Shown: one piece after another, positions 1 through 10,500 of the stretch
Position numbering within the stretch: the first letter of the stretch is position 1
Layout: the number at the start of each line of letters is the position of its first letter
Assembly: GCA_018004935.1 (NCBI GenBank)
Contig: JAGNBF010000005.1
Coordinates: forward strand, 61,148-125,147
DNA: 64,000 nt
Direction of reading: 5' to 3'
Source: Chloroflexota bacterium
Lineage (GTDB): Bacteria > Chloroflexota > Anaerolineae > Promineifilales > Promineifilaceae
Notes under the pieces: generated by a model
Told to the model about the DNA's origin: nothing
Seen by the model: only the letters and a program-made list of their open reading frames with translations
Database searches by the model: none
Program-made: the position numbers and the translations under genes

Positions 1-397
1 TATCACCAAAAGCGGTAGCCGCTCGGGCAATGGCCATGAGCACCAGACCCATTTTGGCTCCTTTTGTGACCATTGTTGCCAGGGCGGCGTTTTGGTTAAT
101 GGGATAAACAATGATAGCCCCATCTTGGCCTTCAATTAACAAACGTTGCATCTGTCCTTGAGCGAGGCGAGCCAGTGTTTGTTCCCCCAGGCCGATGAGG
201 GCGGCGGCCATTGCGGCCACCTGTGAGGTTGAAGACATTTCTACGGCTGTAAACAAACTGGTTTGCTCACTAGGCGGATAAGCGGCAACAACGAATCCCT
301 CTACACTAACAATAACAGTGCCTAGAATACCCGGTACCGTTTCGGTCAATTGCCGTAAACGGTCTTCCAAAATATTAACGCGATAAATGTTGACCAT
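1..397 (-). CDS. Roadblock/LC7-domain protein, C-terminus cut by window edge
   Basis: Reading from the ATG at 397, 132 codons stay open to the window edge, so the C-terminus is missing. The visible part begins MVNIYRVNILEDRLRQL and continues with a GILGTVIVSVEGFVVAAYP strand, an Ala-rich helix (AAMAAALIGLG) and strands with RLLIEGQDGAIIVYPI. This is the usual layout of Roadblock/LC7 proteins of about 120-140 residues, which bind small Ras-like GTPases such as MglA and modulate their cycle in motility or polarity. No GTPase gene is visible because the neighbouring side is outside the window. The start has only a weak purine stretch upstream. The family call is from pattern alone; the partner is unknown. 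Confidence 0.7.
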   Translation of the reverse strand, partial: MVNIYRVNILEDRLRQLTETVPGILGTVIVSVEGFVVAAYPPSEQTSLFTAVEMSSTSQVAAMAAALIGLGEQTLARLAQGQMQRLLIEGQDGAIIVYPINQNAALATMVTKGAKMGLVLMAIARAATAFGD

Positions 398-531
398 GTA
401 AGCCCCATGTGGGAAACGTAGAACAACGAGCACGGGCCGTAAAACCTGTTTTACGGCCTATACACTTGCCTTACATCAATCCCTGAATAGACCAGCTCAG
501 CTTGAGTCAACCCTCTGGATACTGCCAGGGT

Positions 532-2178
532 CTATTTGAGCATGGGAATTTTGATACCTCGTTCGTGGGCCACATCTATGGCCCGCTGATAACCGGCGTC
601 CACATGGCGGACGACCCCCATACCGGGATCAACAGTGAGAACCCGTTCCAGGCGTGCGGCCGCGGCCGGGGTCCCATCAGCGACAATCACTTGTCCCGCG
701 TGTAAACTATAACCAATACCCACTCCGCCGCCATGATGAAAACTCACCCAGGTAGCACCACTGGCCGTATTGATGAGCGCATTCAAAATCGGCCAGTCAC
801 CAATGGCATCAGACCCATCAGCCATTTTTTCTGTTTCCCGGTTGGGGCTGGCAACAGAGCCAGCATCCAGATGATCTCGGCCAATCACAATGGGGGCCTT
901 TACCTTACCTTGTGCTACCAGTTCATTAAATAGTAATCCAGCTTTGGCCCGTTCGCCATAACCTAGCCAACAGATACGAGCCGGTAAACCCTGAAAATGG
1001 ACTTTCTCCTGGGCCAATTTGATCCAACGGTGCAAAGGCTCATCTTCGGGGAATAGCTCTAGAATTGCCTGGTCAGTCACATAAATATCTTCGGGATCTC
1101 CACTCAGGGCCACCCAACGGAAGGGGCCTTTGCCTTCACAAAAGAGGGGACGAATGTAGGCGGGAATAAAACCCGGGTAACTGAAGGCCTCTGTGAGGCC
1201 AGCATCATAAGCGCGTTGGCGCAAATTATTGCCATAGTCAAACACAATCGCACCCCGTTTTTGCATCTCCACCATTGCCGCACAATGTTGAGCCATGCTT
1301 AGCCCAGACAGGCGCATAAACTCGGCCCGATCCTGGTCACGTAGTTCTTTGCCTGCGGCAAAACTTAAGTTATGGGGGAAATAAGCCAGGTAATCATGGG
1401 CCGAAGTCTGATCGGTGACGATGTCGGGGATGGCATTTCGTGCTACCAAAGCCGGGAAAACATCAGCGGCATTGGCAATGAGGCCAATGGAACGGGGCAG
1501 GCCGTTTTCGGTGTAGTAACGCACACGGGCAAGGGCATCTTCCAGATCTTCTGAGACTTCATCCAGGTAGCGATGCTCCAAACGTCGGCGTGCCCGCCAT
1601 TCGTCTACCTCTACGATGAGTCCTACCCCTTCGTTCATCGTGACCGCCAGGGGTTGTGCCCCCCCCATTTCGCCCAGACCGGCGGTGAGAACCCATTTGC
1701 CTTTGAGAGAAGACCAACCGGCCGCTTTTGCCGCGGCCGCGAACGTTTCATAGGTTCCCTGCAATATTCCTTGCGTGCCAATATAAATCCAGCTTCCGGC
1801 TGTCATCTGGCCGTACATGATCAACCCTTCGGCTTCCCAGCGATCAAAATTTTCTTGCGTGGCCCAATGGGGAACCATGTTGGAGTTAGCAATCAGGACA
1901 CGGGGAGCATCAGCGTGGGTACGGAATACCGCCACCGGTTTTCCACTCTGCACTAGCAAGGTTTCGTCGTTTTCTAGCTGACGCAGGCTTTGCAAAATAG
2001 CCTCAAAAGCGGGCCAATTACGGGCGGCGCGGCCGCGGCCGCCATACACAATCAAATTGTCGGGATCTCCGGCCACTTCCGGGTCCAGATTATTTTGCAA
2101 CATGCGGTAGGCCGCTTCCTGCAACCAACCTTTACACGTCAGCGTCGTGCCTCTGGGTGCGCGTATCATCCTGCTCAT
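532..2178 (-). CDS. hutU: Urocanate hydratase
   Basis: Converts trans-urocanate to 4-imidazolone-5-propionate, the second step of histidine degradation, in the cytoplasm using tightly bound NAD as an electrophile. The 548-residue length fits the family (about 550-560). Visible family signatures are [14 protein letters not shown] near the N-terminus, the glycine-rich NAD region [30 protein letters not shown], and the catalytic cysteine (about residue 403) in [13 protein letters not shown] followed by [35 protein letters not shown] lies near the C-terminus. An AAGGA sequence lies about a dozen bases before the start; an ATG three codons in is an alternative. Other hut genes (hutH, hutI, ftcD) are not adjacent, so it stands alone here. 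The downstream gene on this strand is the Roadblock protein. Confidence 0.96.
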   Translation of the reverse strand: MSRMIRAPRGTTLTCKGWLQEAAYRMLQNNLDPEVAGDPDNLIVYGGRGRAARNWPAFEAILQSLRQLENDETLLVQSGKPVAVFRTHADAPRVLIANSNMVPHWATQENFDRWEAEGLIMYGQMTAGSWIYIGTQGILQGTYETFAAAAKAAGWSSLKGKWVLTAGLGEMGGAQPLAVTMNEGVGLIVEVDEWRARRRLEHRYLDEVSEDLEDALARVRYYTENGLPRSIGLIANAADVFPALVARNAIPDIVTDQTSAHDYLAYFPHNLSFAAGKELRDQDRAEFMRLSGLSMAQHCAAMVEMQKRGAIVFDYGNNLRQRAYDAGLTEAFSYPGFIPAYIRPLFCEGKGPFRWVALSGDPEDIYVTDQAILELFPEDEPLHRWIKLAQEKVHFQGLPARICWLGYGERAKAGLLFNELVAQGKVKAPIVIGRDHLDAGSVASPNRETEKMADGSDAIGDWPILNALINTASGATWVSFHHGGGVGIGYSLHAGQVIVADGTPAAAARLERVLTVDPGMGVVRHVDAGYQRAIDVAHERGIKIPMLK

Positions 2179-3163
2179 ACATTTGTTATCCTTGTACTCA
2201 AGTGGGGAAATTGGGATAGAGTAACCCTAACCTGGACTAGCCAGAATTAAAGAGATTTTTGCGGATCTTTCTGTTCACTACCTATTTGCCTGAACTATTA
2301 CAACAATTATAGTATGGGCCAGGGTAATTGCATACCCAATTCCCCTTAGGGTTCGTAAAAATATAACTTCCCGGTTTAGACCTGACAGGTTTCCGAAAAC
2401 CTGTCAGGTCTTGACGGAACCTAATCTTTTACAGGCCCTTACTGGCAGGGCGATTGCCTACTCACCACAATGAACCCATCCCCCTGACGATTCCCGATTT
2501 TGGGAAGGGGGAACCCACTCGGCGAGCAAAATCGGGGGCGATTGTTGATTAAATGATTGTATCTATACAGCCCCTCACCCTAACCCTCTCCCCAGGGAGA
2601 GGGAACTAACTCTCCTCTCCCGAAGCGGGAGAGGGGCCGGGGGTGAGGGTCAGCGGTTTCACCTTCTCATTCCATGCTTGGCGTCCCGTAGGACGCAAAG
2701 CGTCCCAGAGGGAATTCCCACGCCGAGCGTGGGAATAAGTTGTGACACCTGAATAGTTACAATTATTCAACTCCTTGGAAACACACCCTTTGGTAAATCG
2801 CCCCGTGGACAATTTACCAAATTGTCCTACAGATTTTCATTCCTCTGGGTGCGCCATAGGCCCCTGGGGGCAGGCAATCGCCCTACTCTTACTGAGTACG
2901 CGTCACTTTGGTGGAGGGGAAGGGGCACGGTCAAGAGACCGCCACCGTATTCTCTGGTCATCCACAGATTGGACGCGCACCCAAAGATATGTAGAAGGTG
3001 TCAAAAAACATCCCCTCATGTTATACTCATCTTATATCTTGTCCAGGTTTTACCCACATAAATCAATCTATTATTCGTAATCTATCTCGTAACTTGTTTG
3101 TTTATAATGAACTAAACCTTGTGTACCTACACACATTCAATCTGTATCCCAGGCCAATATCTT
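2179..3163. repeat. Repeat-filled intergenic region
   Basis: No credible gene was found. Contents, left to right: an inverted repeat at 2379-2410 (GACCTGACAGG / CCTGTCAGGTC), whose reverse-complemented copy with similar flanks lies at about 42787-42885; a decayed copy of the variable-core hairpin repeat at about 2475-2540; a REP-like block at 2574-2650 (CCCTCACCCTAACCCTCTCC against its inverse), with a relative at 61484-61570; and half of the GGGTGTGTTTCA-ended element followed by an ATTTACCAAATTGTCC module at about 2770-2865. Promoters for the divergent genes on either side must also lie here, but none stands out. Confidence 0.7.
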
Positions 3164-4870
3164 ATGAGCGGCGAACGAATTCTGGTTATTGATGATAGCA
3201 AAGAAGTTAATCGGCATCTTTCCGAACAACTTCTACCCACATTTGGTTTTAAAACCCTCTCGGCAATGGATGGGCGTACTGGTCTGGATATGATTCTGGC
3301 CGAAAAACCCGATCTCGTCATGCTGGATTTAAACATGCCAGAAATGACCGGGTTAGATGTTCTCAAAGCACTGGCTCATGCCGTTATCAATATTCCTGTT
3401 GTCCTAATGACCGGATATGGCTCAGAAAAAAGCGCTATCGAGGCGTTTCGTTTGGGCATCAAAGATTATCTGGTCAAACCGTTCACGGTTGATGAGGTTG
3501 TGCAGACCATTAACCGGGCACTTCTGGAAACGCGCCTGCGCCACGACAAGGAAGATCTAACCGATCAACTCACGCGGGCCAACAATGAATTACGCCGCCA
3601 ACTGGAAGAGATGGATACCCTCTTCCGTATTGGCAAGGCGGTTGCCTCGGCCTTGAGTGTGGATCATGTGATGGAACAGGTATCCGAAGCCTCTCTTTCC
3701 CTGGCAAATGCCGAAGAATGCACCATCTGGTTGTTGGACATTCATTCCGATCGTCTGGTTTCTTATGCACGCTCTGGGGATACAGGGGAGTTAATGGACA
3801 CACTGCACCTCGCTTATCGCGGCACACAATTGGGTGAGGTTATGCGTACGGGGAGGGCTGTCCGGTTAACTTCTTTCTCGGGGGAGGGGATTAAAATCAA
3901 AACTGGCTATATGGCAAGAGCCGCGATGTATGTCCCTTTAATCATTAGAGACAAAGCGTTGGGGATTCTCAGTGTGAGCAACCGACGGGCACCCCGCTCT
4001 TTCAGTGAGCGGGATGAAGATTTACTCTCAGCTCTGGCCGATTATGCGGCGATTGCCCTGGAAAATGCCCGCGTATTTCAGGCGACAGACCGTGCTTTGG
4101 CCAACAATGTCGAAGATTTGCGCAATCTGATGCAGATTACGCGCACACTCACCGCTTCTATTGATTTAAATGAGATTGTGCGGATGACGATTCAGCAGGT
4201 GCATAATAGTTGGCGTATTGAAGCTTCATCACTCTGGTTGGTGGATCGGGAGCATGAGACTTTGCGCCTGTTGGACAATGTGGGTACACCCGCAGATGTA
4301 CTCCGCTCGATTGAAATTCCGCTCAGCAAAGGGTTTGTGGGGTATACGGCCACGACGGGTAAACCTATCTTTACCAATGATGTGGCGACTCATCCTCTTC
4401 ATTTTGGCAAAGTGGATAAACAGACGGGTTTTCTGACCCGTTCTTTGCTTTGTGTACCCTTGCTGTATCGCAACCAGGTTATTGGGGTTTTACAGCTTTT
4501 GAACAAGTTGGATAACCCGTTTTATGAGCAGGATGTGGAAAAAGCACGGGCGATTGCTACGGCGGTGGCCATTGCCGTGAATAATGCGCTGGCTTATCAA
4601 CAAACGACGGCGAAACAGCAGGCGTTGGAAATTATGTTAACGGAAAAGCGGGAACGGCTCGCGGCCGCGGCCCTATCCTTGCCCAGTGACATCCAATTCC
4701 TGAAAGGTGGCCTCAGTGACCTGTTTGATAACACCACACTCACCAGCAAACAGCGTACCACCCTCCAAAATTTACACCAACAGATCCACTTGATGAGTGA
4801 AAAACTGGATGTCATTCTAAACGAAACAAATCCCCGTCCTATTCAACCCCCAGCCATCACCAAGGAATAA
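3164..4870 (+). CDS. Response regulator receiver with two GAF domains
   Basis: A cytoplasmic signalling protein of 568 residues. Residues 5-120 form a receiver domain: acidic pair D10/D11, phospho-acceptor D55 in LVMLDLNMPE, and the conserved lysine in YLVKPF near 105. A coiled-coil linker (LTDQLTRANNELRRQLEEMD) leads to a GAF domain at about 145-300 and a second at about 320-480. There is a helical tail but no histidine kinase, cyclase or DNA-binding domain, so the output is unclear; it may sense a ligand or redox state and act through partners. The ATG at 3164 was preferred over an upstream in-frame ATG at 3119 because the receiver fold starts right there. The comM gene follows after 3 bases, suggesting co-transcription. 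Confidence 0.88.
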   Translation: MSGERILVIDDSKEVNRHLSEQLLPTFGFKTLSAMDGRTGLDMILAEKPDLVMLDLNMPEMTGLDVLKALAHAVINIPVVLMTGYGSEKSAIEAFRLGIKDYLVKPFTVDEVVQTINRALLETRLRHDKEDLTDQLTRANNELRRQLEEMDTLFRIGKAVASALSVDHVMEQVSEASLSLANAEECTIWLLDIHSDRLVSYARSGDTGELMDTLHLAYRGTQLGEVMRTGRAVRLTSFSGEGIKIKTGYMARAAMYVPLIIRDKALGILSVSNRRAPRSFSERDEDLLSALADYAAIALENARVFQATDRALANNVEDLRNLMQITRTLTASIDLNEIVRMTIQQVHNSWRIEASSLWLVDREHETLRLLDNVGTPADVLRSIEIPLSKGFVGYTATTGKPIFTNDVATHPLHFGKVDKQTGFLTRSLLCVPLLYRNQVIGVLQLLNKLDNPFYEQDVEKARAIATAVAIAVNNALAYQQTTAKQQALEIMLTEKRERLAAAALSLPSDIQFLKGGLSDLFDNTTLTSKQRTTLQNLHQQIHLMSEKLDVILNETNPRPIQPPAITKE

Positions 4871-4873
4871 CCC

Positions 4874-6406
4874 ATGCTGGCCAAAGTCGTCAGTTGTGCC
4901 ATTGTCAGCCTGGACGCCGACATCGTCGAAGTTGAAGTAGACATTATTCGTGGTTTCCCTGCCTTTCAATTGGTGGGGCTTCCCGATGCCGCCGTTCGCG
5001 AAAGTCGTGACCGGGTGCATTCCGCCGTTAAAAATAGCGGTCTCACCTTCCCCACAGATAAACGTATTACCATTAACCTGGCGCCCGCCGACCTGCGTAA
5101 GGAAGGACCCGCCTATGATTTACCGATTGCGGTGGGTATTCTGGCCGCTTCACAACAGGTGTGGCCTGATAAGTTGGAAGGGGCCATGTTTGTGGGGGAG
5201 CTTTCTCTGGATGGGGCTACCCGCCACACGAAGGGCATTCTTTCCTGCGCCGCCCTGGCACGGGCGCAAGGGATCAAACAGCTTTTTGTCCCGGCGGTAA
5301 ATGCGGATGAGGCGGCCTTGATGCCTGAAATTACGGTTTTCCCGGTAAAGGATTTGGCTCAACTTGTCGGCCACCTGACCGGAATGAAACCAATTTCTCC
5401 CCATTTTATTAATCTGGATGATGTTTTTAAGCAAGAGCCGGATTATGTAACGGATTTTGCCGATATTATGGGGCAGGAACATGTCAAACGTGCGATAGAG
5501 GTCGCGGCCGCGGGGGGGCACAATGTTTTGATGACCGGGCCACCCGGAACCGGCAAAACACTCATTGCCAAATCCGTGCCCAGTGTTTTGCCTCGTCTCA
5601 GTATTAACGAAGCCTTGGAAGTAAGCAAAATTTATAGTATTGCTGGTTTATTACCGGCAGATACACCTCTGGTACGCCAGCGCCCCTTCCGTTCCCCTCA
5701 TCATACTATCAGCTACGCCGGGCTGGTGGGTGGTGGTGCCTGGCCGCGCCCTGGCGAAATTTCCCTGGCCCATCGGGGAGTGCTCTTTCTAGATGAATTA
5801 CCGGAGTTTGGACAGAACCTCATTGAAGTTTTGCGTCAACCGCTGGAGGGGATGCCCCGTGAGGTTTCTATTTCCCGCGCCAATGGCACTGTGACTTTCC
5901 CGGCCAACTTTATGCTCATCGCCGCCCAAAATCCCTGCCCTTGTGGCTATTTTGGGGATCCCAACCACGCTTGCTCCTGCACCAATGCCATGATTACTCG
6001 CTACCAAAAGCGCATTTCTGGCCCTTTGTTGGATCGCATTGATATTTGTGTGGATGTGCCCAGAGTGGATTTTGATAAACTAACCACTGCCCGGCGCGGT
6101 GAACCTTCAGCCCAGATTCGAGAACGGGTGGAAGGGTCGCGTAAACAGCAACGGGAACGTCTGAAGGCTACCAGTTTGCTCAGCAATGCCGAAATGGGAC
6201 CCAGTGAAGTGCATACCTTCTGTGAGATTGACGAAACGGGTCGCCGCCTGATGAAAAGTGCTATGGCGCAGATGAATCTGAGTGCCCGAGCTTTTCACCG
6301 CACCCTCAAAGTGGCCCGTACCATTGCGGACCTGTCCGGCGCGGCCGCGATTCAGACCATACACTTGGCGGAGGCATTGCAGTATCGTCCCCGCAGTAGT
6401 AATTGA
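4874..6406 (+). CDS. comM: ComM/YifB family Mg-chelatase-like AAA+ ATPase
   Basis: A 510-residue AAA+ protein of the YifB/ComM family. ComM acts as a hexameric helicase that promotes branch migration during recombination of incoming DNA in natural transformation. The N-terminal Lon-like fold (1-170, with GLPDAAVRESRDRVHSA) is followed by Walker A GPPGTGKT at 222-229, Walker B in GVLFLDELPEF near 300, and the cysteine-rich loop NPCPCGYFGDPNHACSCT. The C-terminal Mg_chelatase_C segment contains ARAFHRTLKVARTIADL. Length is normal. The Shine-Dalgarno AAGGAA sits inside the last codons of the upstream receiver-GAF gene, so the two are probably translationally linked. No other competence genes are nearby. 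Confidence 0.95.
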   Translation: MLAKVVSCAIVSLDADIVEVEVDIIRGFPAFQLVGLPDAAVRESRDRVHSAVKNSGLTFPTDKRITINLAPADLRKEGPAYDLPIAVGILAASQQVWPDKLEGAMFVGELSLDGATRHTKGILSCAALARAQGIKQLFVPAVNADEAALMPEITVFPVKDLAQLVGHLTGMKPISPHFINLDDVFKQEPDYVTDFADIMGQEHVKRAIEVAAAGGHNVLMTGPPGTGKTLIAKSVPSVLPRLSINEALEVSKIYSIAGLLPADTPLVRQRPFRSPHHTISYAGLVGGGAWPRPGEISLAHRGVLFLDELPEFGQNLIEVLRQPLEGMPREVSISRANGTVTFPANFMLIAAQNPCPCGYFGDPNHACSCTNAMITRYQKRISGPLLDRIDICVDVPRVDFDKLTTARRGEPSAQIRERVEGSRKQQRERLKATSLLSNAEMGPSEVHTFCEIDETGRRLMKSAMAQMNLSARAFHRTLKVARTIADLSGAAAIQTIHLAEALQYRPRSSN

Positions 6407-6455
6407 CTCGAGCCGGACGTTTTTTGCCTGTGGTTAGTCATTCCCAATAACTTCC

Positions 6456-6935
6456 ATGAACCCATTACGTCACCATCATTACCTTTTTGCTCATCGCCTC
6501 ATACCCACCTTGTTCTTCCAAGACACACTTCAGTTCGTGTCTTTGCTCCAGCGGGATGGATTACGCTTTTTGGAGTTTTGGTGGCGGCGTGTCGGCGAGG
6601 ATGTGCCGCAAGAGGAGCGACTCTCGGCGGATGGCCTGGGTTATACGATACGGGAGGTAGCACATGGCTGGGTGGCGGTTGTGATTATGATGCCTTTACC
6701 CCAGAGCATGACTGAGGCGTATTTTGTGGGCTTGTTTTTTCGGCCAGAGGGAGAGACGCTGATCCCGCGTGTTTTTACGCTAGAAAAAACGATGAGTTAT
6801 TTGCCCACAACAACAGAAACGCCAATGACGGTTTTGTGCGAATGGACGGCTACAGGGGCACATCGCAATACGGGTAAAGGGATGGCTCCAGAGCTAGAAA
6901 CTTTTTTAGCGGCCGCGGCGCTATTGGTCAATTAA
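6456..6935 (+). CDS. Hypothetical protein, 159 aa
   Basis: Family not recognised. The protein has a His-rich start (MNPLRHHHYLFAHR), then a region with an alternating hydrophobic pattern resembling a small alpha/beta domain (GYTIREVAHGWVAVVIMMPLP, EAYFVGLFFRPEG, TPMTVLCEWT), and it ends in an Ala-rich helix. No signal peptide, membrane segment or obvious catalytic motif is present. It starts 49 bases after comM and ends one base before the ModE-like gene, so it probably belongs to the same transcript. No clear Shine-Dalgarno is seen. Coding is supported by length, position and codon pattern only. Confidence 0.65.
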   Translation: MNPLRHHHYLFAHRLIPTLFFQDTLQFVSLLQRDGLRFLEFWWRRVGEDVPQEERLSADGLGYTIREVAHGWVAVVIMMPLPQSMTEAYFVGLFFRPEGETLIPRVFTLEKTMSYLPTTTETPMTVLCEWTATGAHRNTGKGMAPELETFLAAAALLVN

Positions 6936-6936
6936 T

Positions 6937-7311
6937 ATGAGCGAGACCCCCATAACCCCACGCTTTAATCTTTGGCTGGAAACAGACAACGAAGTTGTTA
7001 TGTCAATATGGCGGGCCGGGTTATTACGGGCCATCGAAGAGACGGGGTCCATAAACGCGGCCGCGGCACACCTCAACATCCATTACCGCACTGCCTGGGA
7101 AAAAATCCACGAGATGGAAAAACATCTAGGACAAAAACTTGTCGTCACCCACACAGGCGGTAAAAAAGGGGGTGGGGCCACCCTGACCCCCATCGCTCTG
7201 GATTACCTGGACAAATTTGACCGTTTTAGGGCGGATGTTGAGATGTATATTGGGTCGCAGTATCAGATGGTATTTAGGCCGGTAGAGACACCTCTTGCAC
7301 CCCCCCAATGA
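6937..7311 (+). CDS. ModE-like winged-helix transcription regulator
   Basis: A 124-residue protein with the LysR-type winged helix-turn-helix of ModE N-terminal domains. LLRAIEETGSINAAAAHLNIHYRTAWEKIHEMEKHLGQKLV at about 28-70 holds the helix-turn-helix, followed by the GGKKGGGATLTPIALDYLDKF wing and dimer helix typical of ModE (canonical GGxGGGxxxLTxxG). The C-terminal molybdate-binding MOP domains are absent, so it is a stand-alone DNA-binding version whose signal is unknown. It may regulate molybdate or another metal system elsewhere. The ATG follows the preceding stop by one base, consistent with translational coupling. A good intrinsic terminator follows at 7439-7466. Confidence 0.85.
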   Translation: MSETPITPRFNLWLETDNEVVMSIWRAGLLRAIEETGSINAAAAHLNIHYRTAWEKIHEMEKHLGQKLVVTHTGGKKGGGATLTPIALDYLDKFDRFRADVEMYIGSQYQMVFRPVETPLAPPQ

Positions 7312-7438
7312 CAAAACCTTAACCAACCGTTTACCAGGATTTGCTTAATTGTTAAAACGCGGCCGCTATTCTCCAACATGTATCTTCCTTCTCCACACCC
7401 TTTTCCTCGTCTGACAGGCCACCCCGGCCACCAAAACA

Positions 7439-7466
7439 GGAGAAACTACCCGGTTTCTCCTTTTTT
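7439..7466 (+). terminator. Rho-independent terminator
   Basis: An 8-bp stem GGAGAAAC / GTTTCTCC with a 6-base loop (TACCCG) is followed directly by six T residues. It closes the transcript of the receiver-GAF, comM, hypothetical and ModE-like genes. Confidence 0.85.
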
Positions 7467-7553
7467 GTTGCTACAGCCCTCTATTTCGTCAGCCTTAACA
7501 CTCTGATAACAGCTTTCTAACCAAACAAAAACCTCGGTACAAAGGTACTAAGG

Positions 7554-7559
7554 TATAAT
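7554..7559 (+). promoter_or_regulatory. Possible -10 element of the nuclease gene
   Basis: A perfect TATAAT lies 38 bases before the ATG at 7598. No convincing -35 is seen 16-18 bases upstream. A GCGGCCGC palindrome (7561) begins two bases after it, and a GGGAG ribosome binding site precedes the ATG. Confidence 0.45.
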
Positions 7560-7597
7560 CGCGGCCGCGAACTCAAAATCCTTTATGGGAGTAAACA

Positions 7598-10500
7598 ATG
7601 AAACTTACCCAACCCAAATTACATATCAATGGAAGGCTAAAGCTACTTCTGATCGTACTCGTAGTTCTCTTTTTTCGAGGTAAGTCAGTTCAGGCTCTTA
7701 CTCCAACCATATTGACACAAGGTGATATTGCTATTGTCGGTATCAACACAGATGATCCTGATGAATTTGCGTTTGTTCTGCTGACTAATGTGGGATCAGG
7801 TACACAAATAAATTTTACAGACAACGGCTGGTTAGCATCTGGTGGATTTCGCCCTGGGGAAGGCAGTGTTACCTGGACCGCCGCAACAGATTTGTGTGCT
7901 GGTACAGTTATCAACACCAGTGTAGGCACGATGCTGTTTTCGGCAAGTGGCGATCAGATATTGGCGTATCAAGGTGCGGCATCATCTCCTACGTTTGTCT
8001 ATGCCTTGAACGATGAAGGGGCAGGAGTATGGCAAGCAAATGCAACTAATTCTAATACGTCTGCCTTGCCTACGGGCCTTGTGAATGGCACAACAGCGGT
8101 TGCAATAGATGAAATTGATAATGCCGTTTACATTGGTATAACCTCTGGAACACGCGCCGCTTTGCTTGCCGCTATTTCAAACAAAGCAAATTGGAGTAGT
8201 GATGATATTAATAGACAGACCATGCCAACAGGCCCGTTTGTTGTTACAGATGCTGCTCCATGTGGGACTGTAGATGTTGCCCCGTCCGTTTTGAGTACCA
8301 CCCCTGCCAATGCAGCTACAAATGTTGCATTAACTGCGGATATTACCGTGACCTTTAGCGAAGATGTCACCCTGGATGCAGCCTGGTACAACGTTTCCTG
8401 TGATACCAGCGGCACACATACCGCAGTTGTAACCGGTGGCCCTCTGAACTGGACGATCAACCCCAATACTAATTTTGTGGGCGGTGAAAGTTGTATGGTG
8501 ACAATTGATGATTTATCGGTGCATGATGTGGACGGGGACGATCCGCCCGACACAATGACAGCCGATTATGTGTTCTCCTTTACCACCGTTTCTGGTGGGT
8601 TTGGGACGTGTGGTGATGACACCGAAACCCGTATTCATACCATCCAGGGGAGCGGTGCGGCCAGTGCTCACGATGGGTTAGTTCGTGTGATTGAAGGGGT
8701 TGTTGTCGGCGATTTCCAAGGTGCTACAGGCTTGAATGGCTTTTTTGTCCAAGAAGAAACGGGTGATCAAGACGGCGATCCGCTCACCTCAGAGGGAATT
8801 TTTGTTTATGCACCGTCGTCTATTGCCGTAGCAATGGGGGATGTGGTTCGCGTGCAAGGCACGGTGGACGAGTATTTCAATTTAACCGAGCTAACCTCTG
8901 TGACAAATGTTGAGGTATGTAACTCAGGGGCTTCTGTTGCGGCCGCGTCCGTCAGCTTACCCTTTTCAGATGGCACTTACCTGGAGCGGTATGAAGGGAT
9001 GTTCGTCACGTTGCCTCAGACGCTTTACGTAACAGAAAACTATTTCTTAGGTCGAGGCGGTTATCTCATCATGTCGTTGGCAGATCGCCAATACCAACCC
9101 ACCCATGTGGCCTTACCCGGCGCACCTGCTAATGGGGTCGCGGCCGCGAACCTGCTCAGTCGTATCATCATTGACGATGGCACACAGGCTCAAAACCCCG
9201 ATCCTATCGTGTTCCCCGCCCCTGGCCTGACTGCATCCAATACAGTGCGGAGTGGTTACACCGCCGCCAACATTACAGGCGTACTCAGTTATCATTATGA
9301 CGGTTGGAGTGGTACAGCAGATAACTACCGCATTCACGTCACCACACCACCTGCTTTCTCCCCCGCCAATTCCCGCACAACAGAACCCTCTGCAACCAAT
9401 GGAACCGTTACCGTTGCCAGTTTCAATGTGCTTAACTACTTCAACGGGAATGGTTCAGGAGGGGGGTTCCCCACAGCACGCGGTGCAGAGTCCCTGACCG
9501 AATTTAACCGGCAACGTGACAAAATCATTGCCGCGATCTCAGCCATGGAAGCGGATGTCATTGGTCTGATGGAACTGGAAAATGATTATCCCACCGGTGC
9601 GCTTAGTGCTATTCAAGATTTGGTCAATGGTCTAAACGCAGAGCCAGGTTCCCCCGGCACATATAGTTATGTCAATCCAGGCGTTCTTCTTGGATCAGAT
9701 GAAATTGCGGTGGGGCTGATCTACCGCTCCGATATTGTCACGCTGGTTGGCTCTTGGGCAACGGATAGTACCGATGCCTTTGCCGACCGCAATCGCCAAC
9801 CGTTGGCACAAACTTTTGAGGTCATCACCACGGGTGAACGGTTTACGGTTGTTGTGAACCATCTAAAATCGAAGGGATCAGATTGTAATGATGGAACGGT
9901 GAATGATCCCGATAATGTTTTCCCTGATGATCCGGATACTGGAGACGGTCAAGGGAACTGCAACCTGACTCGGACAATTGCTGTGAATCAGATGCTTACA
10001 TGGTTGGCGACCAATCCCACCGGAGCAGGTGATGGGCGTTTCTTGATAGTGGGTGATTTGAATGCTTACCGACTAGAAAACCCAATTACAACCTTTACTA
10101 GCAACGGTTATACCAACTTGACAGACACTTTCTTGGGAAGCAATGCCTATTCCTATGTCTTTGGGGGACAATCCGGGTATCTTGATCATGCTCTGGCATC
10201 ACCTGCTATGTTGCCTGTGGTCAGCGGCGTAACCGAATGGCACATCAATACCGATGAACCCAGTGTCCTTGACTACAACACGAATTATAAGACAGCAGGC
10301 CAGATTATTTCGCTGTATAGCGATGATGTGTATCGTTCGGCAGACCATGATCCGGTGCTGATTGGGCTTTATCCGTATGATTTTAGTGATCTGGCGGGTA
10401 GTTATGGTACGGCCTGGCATACCGGTGGCGGGGCGTTGCGTTTGGGGACAACCTGGACGGCGGATCGCACGTTTGGCAATAATTCGGATAACGGGAGCGA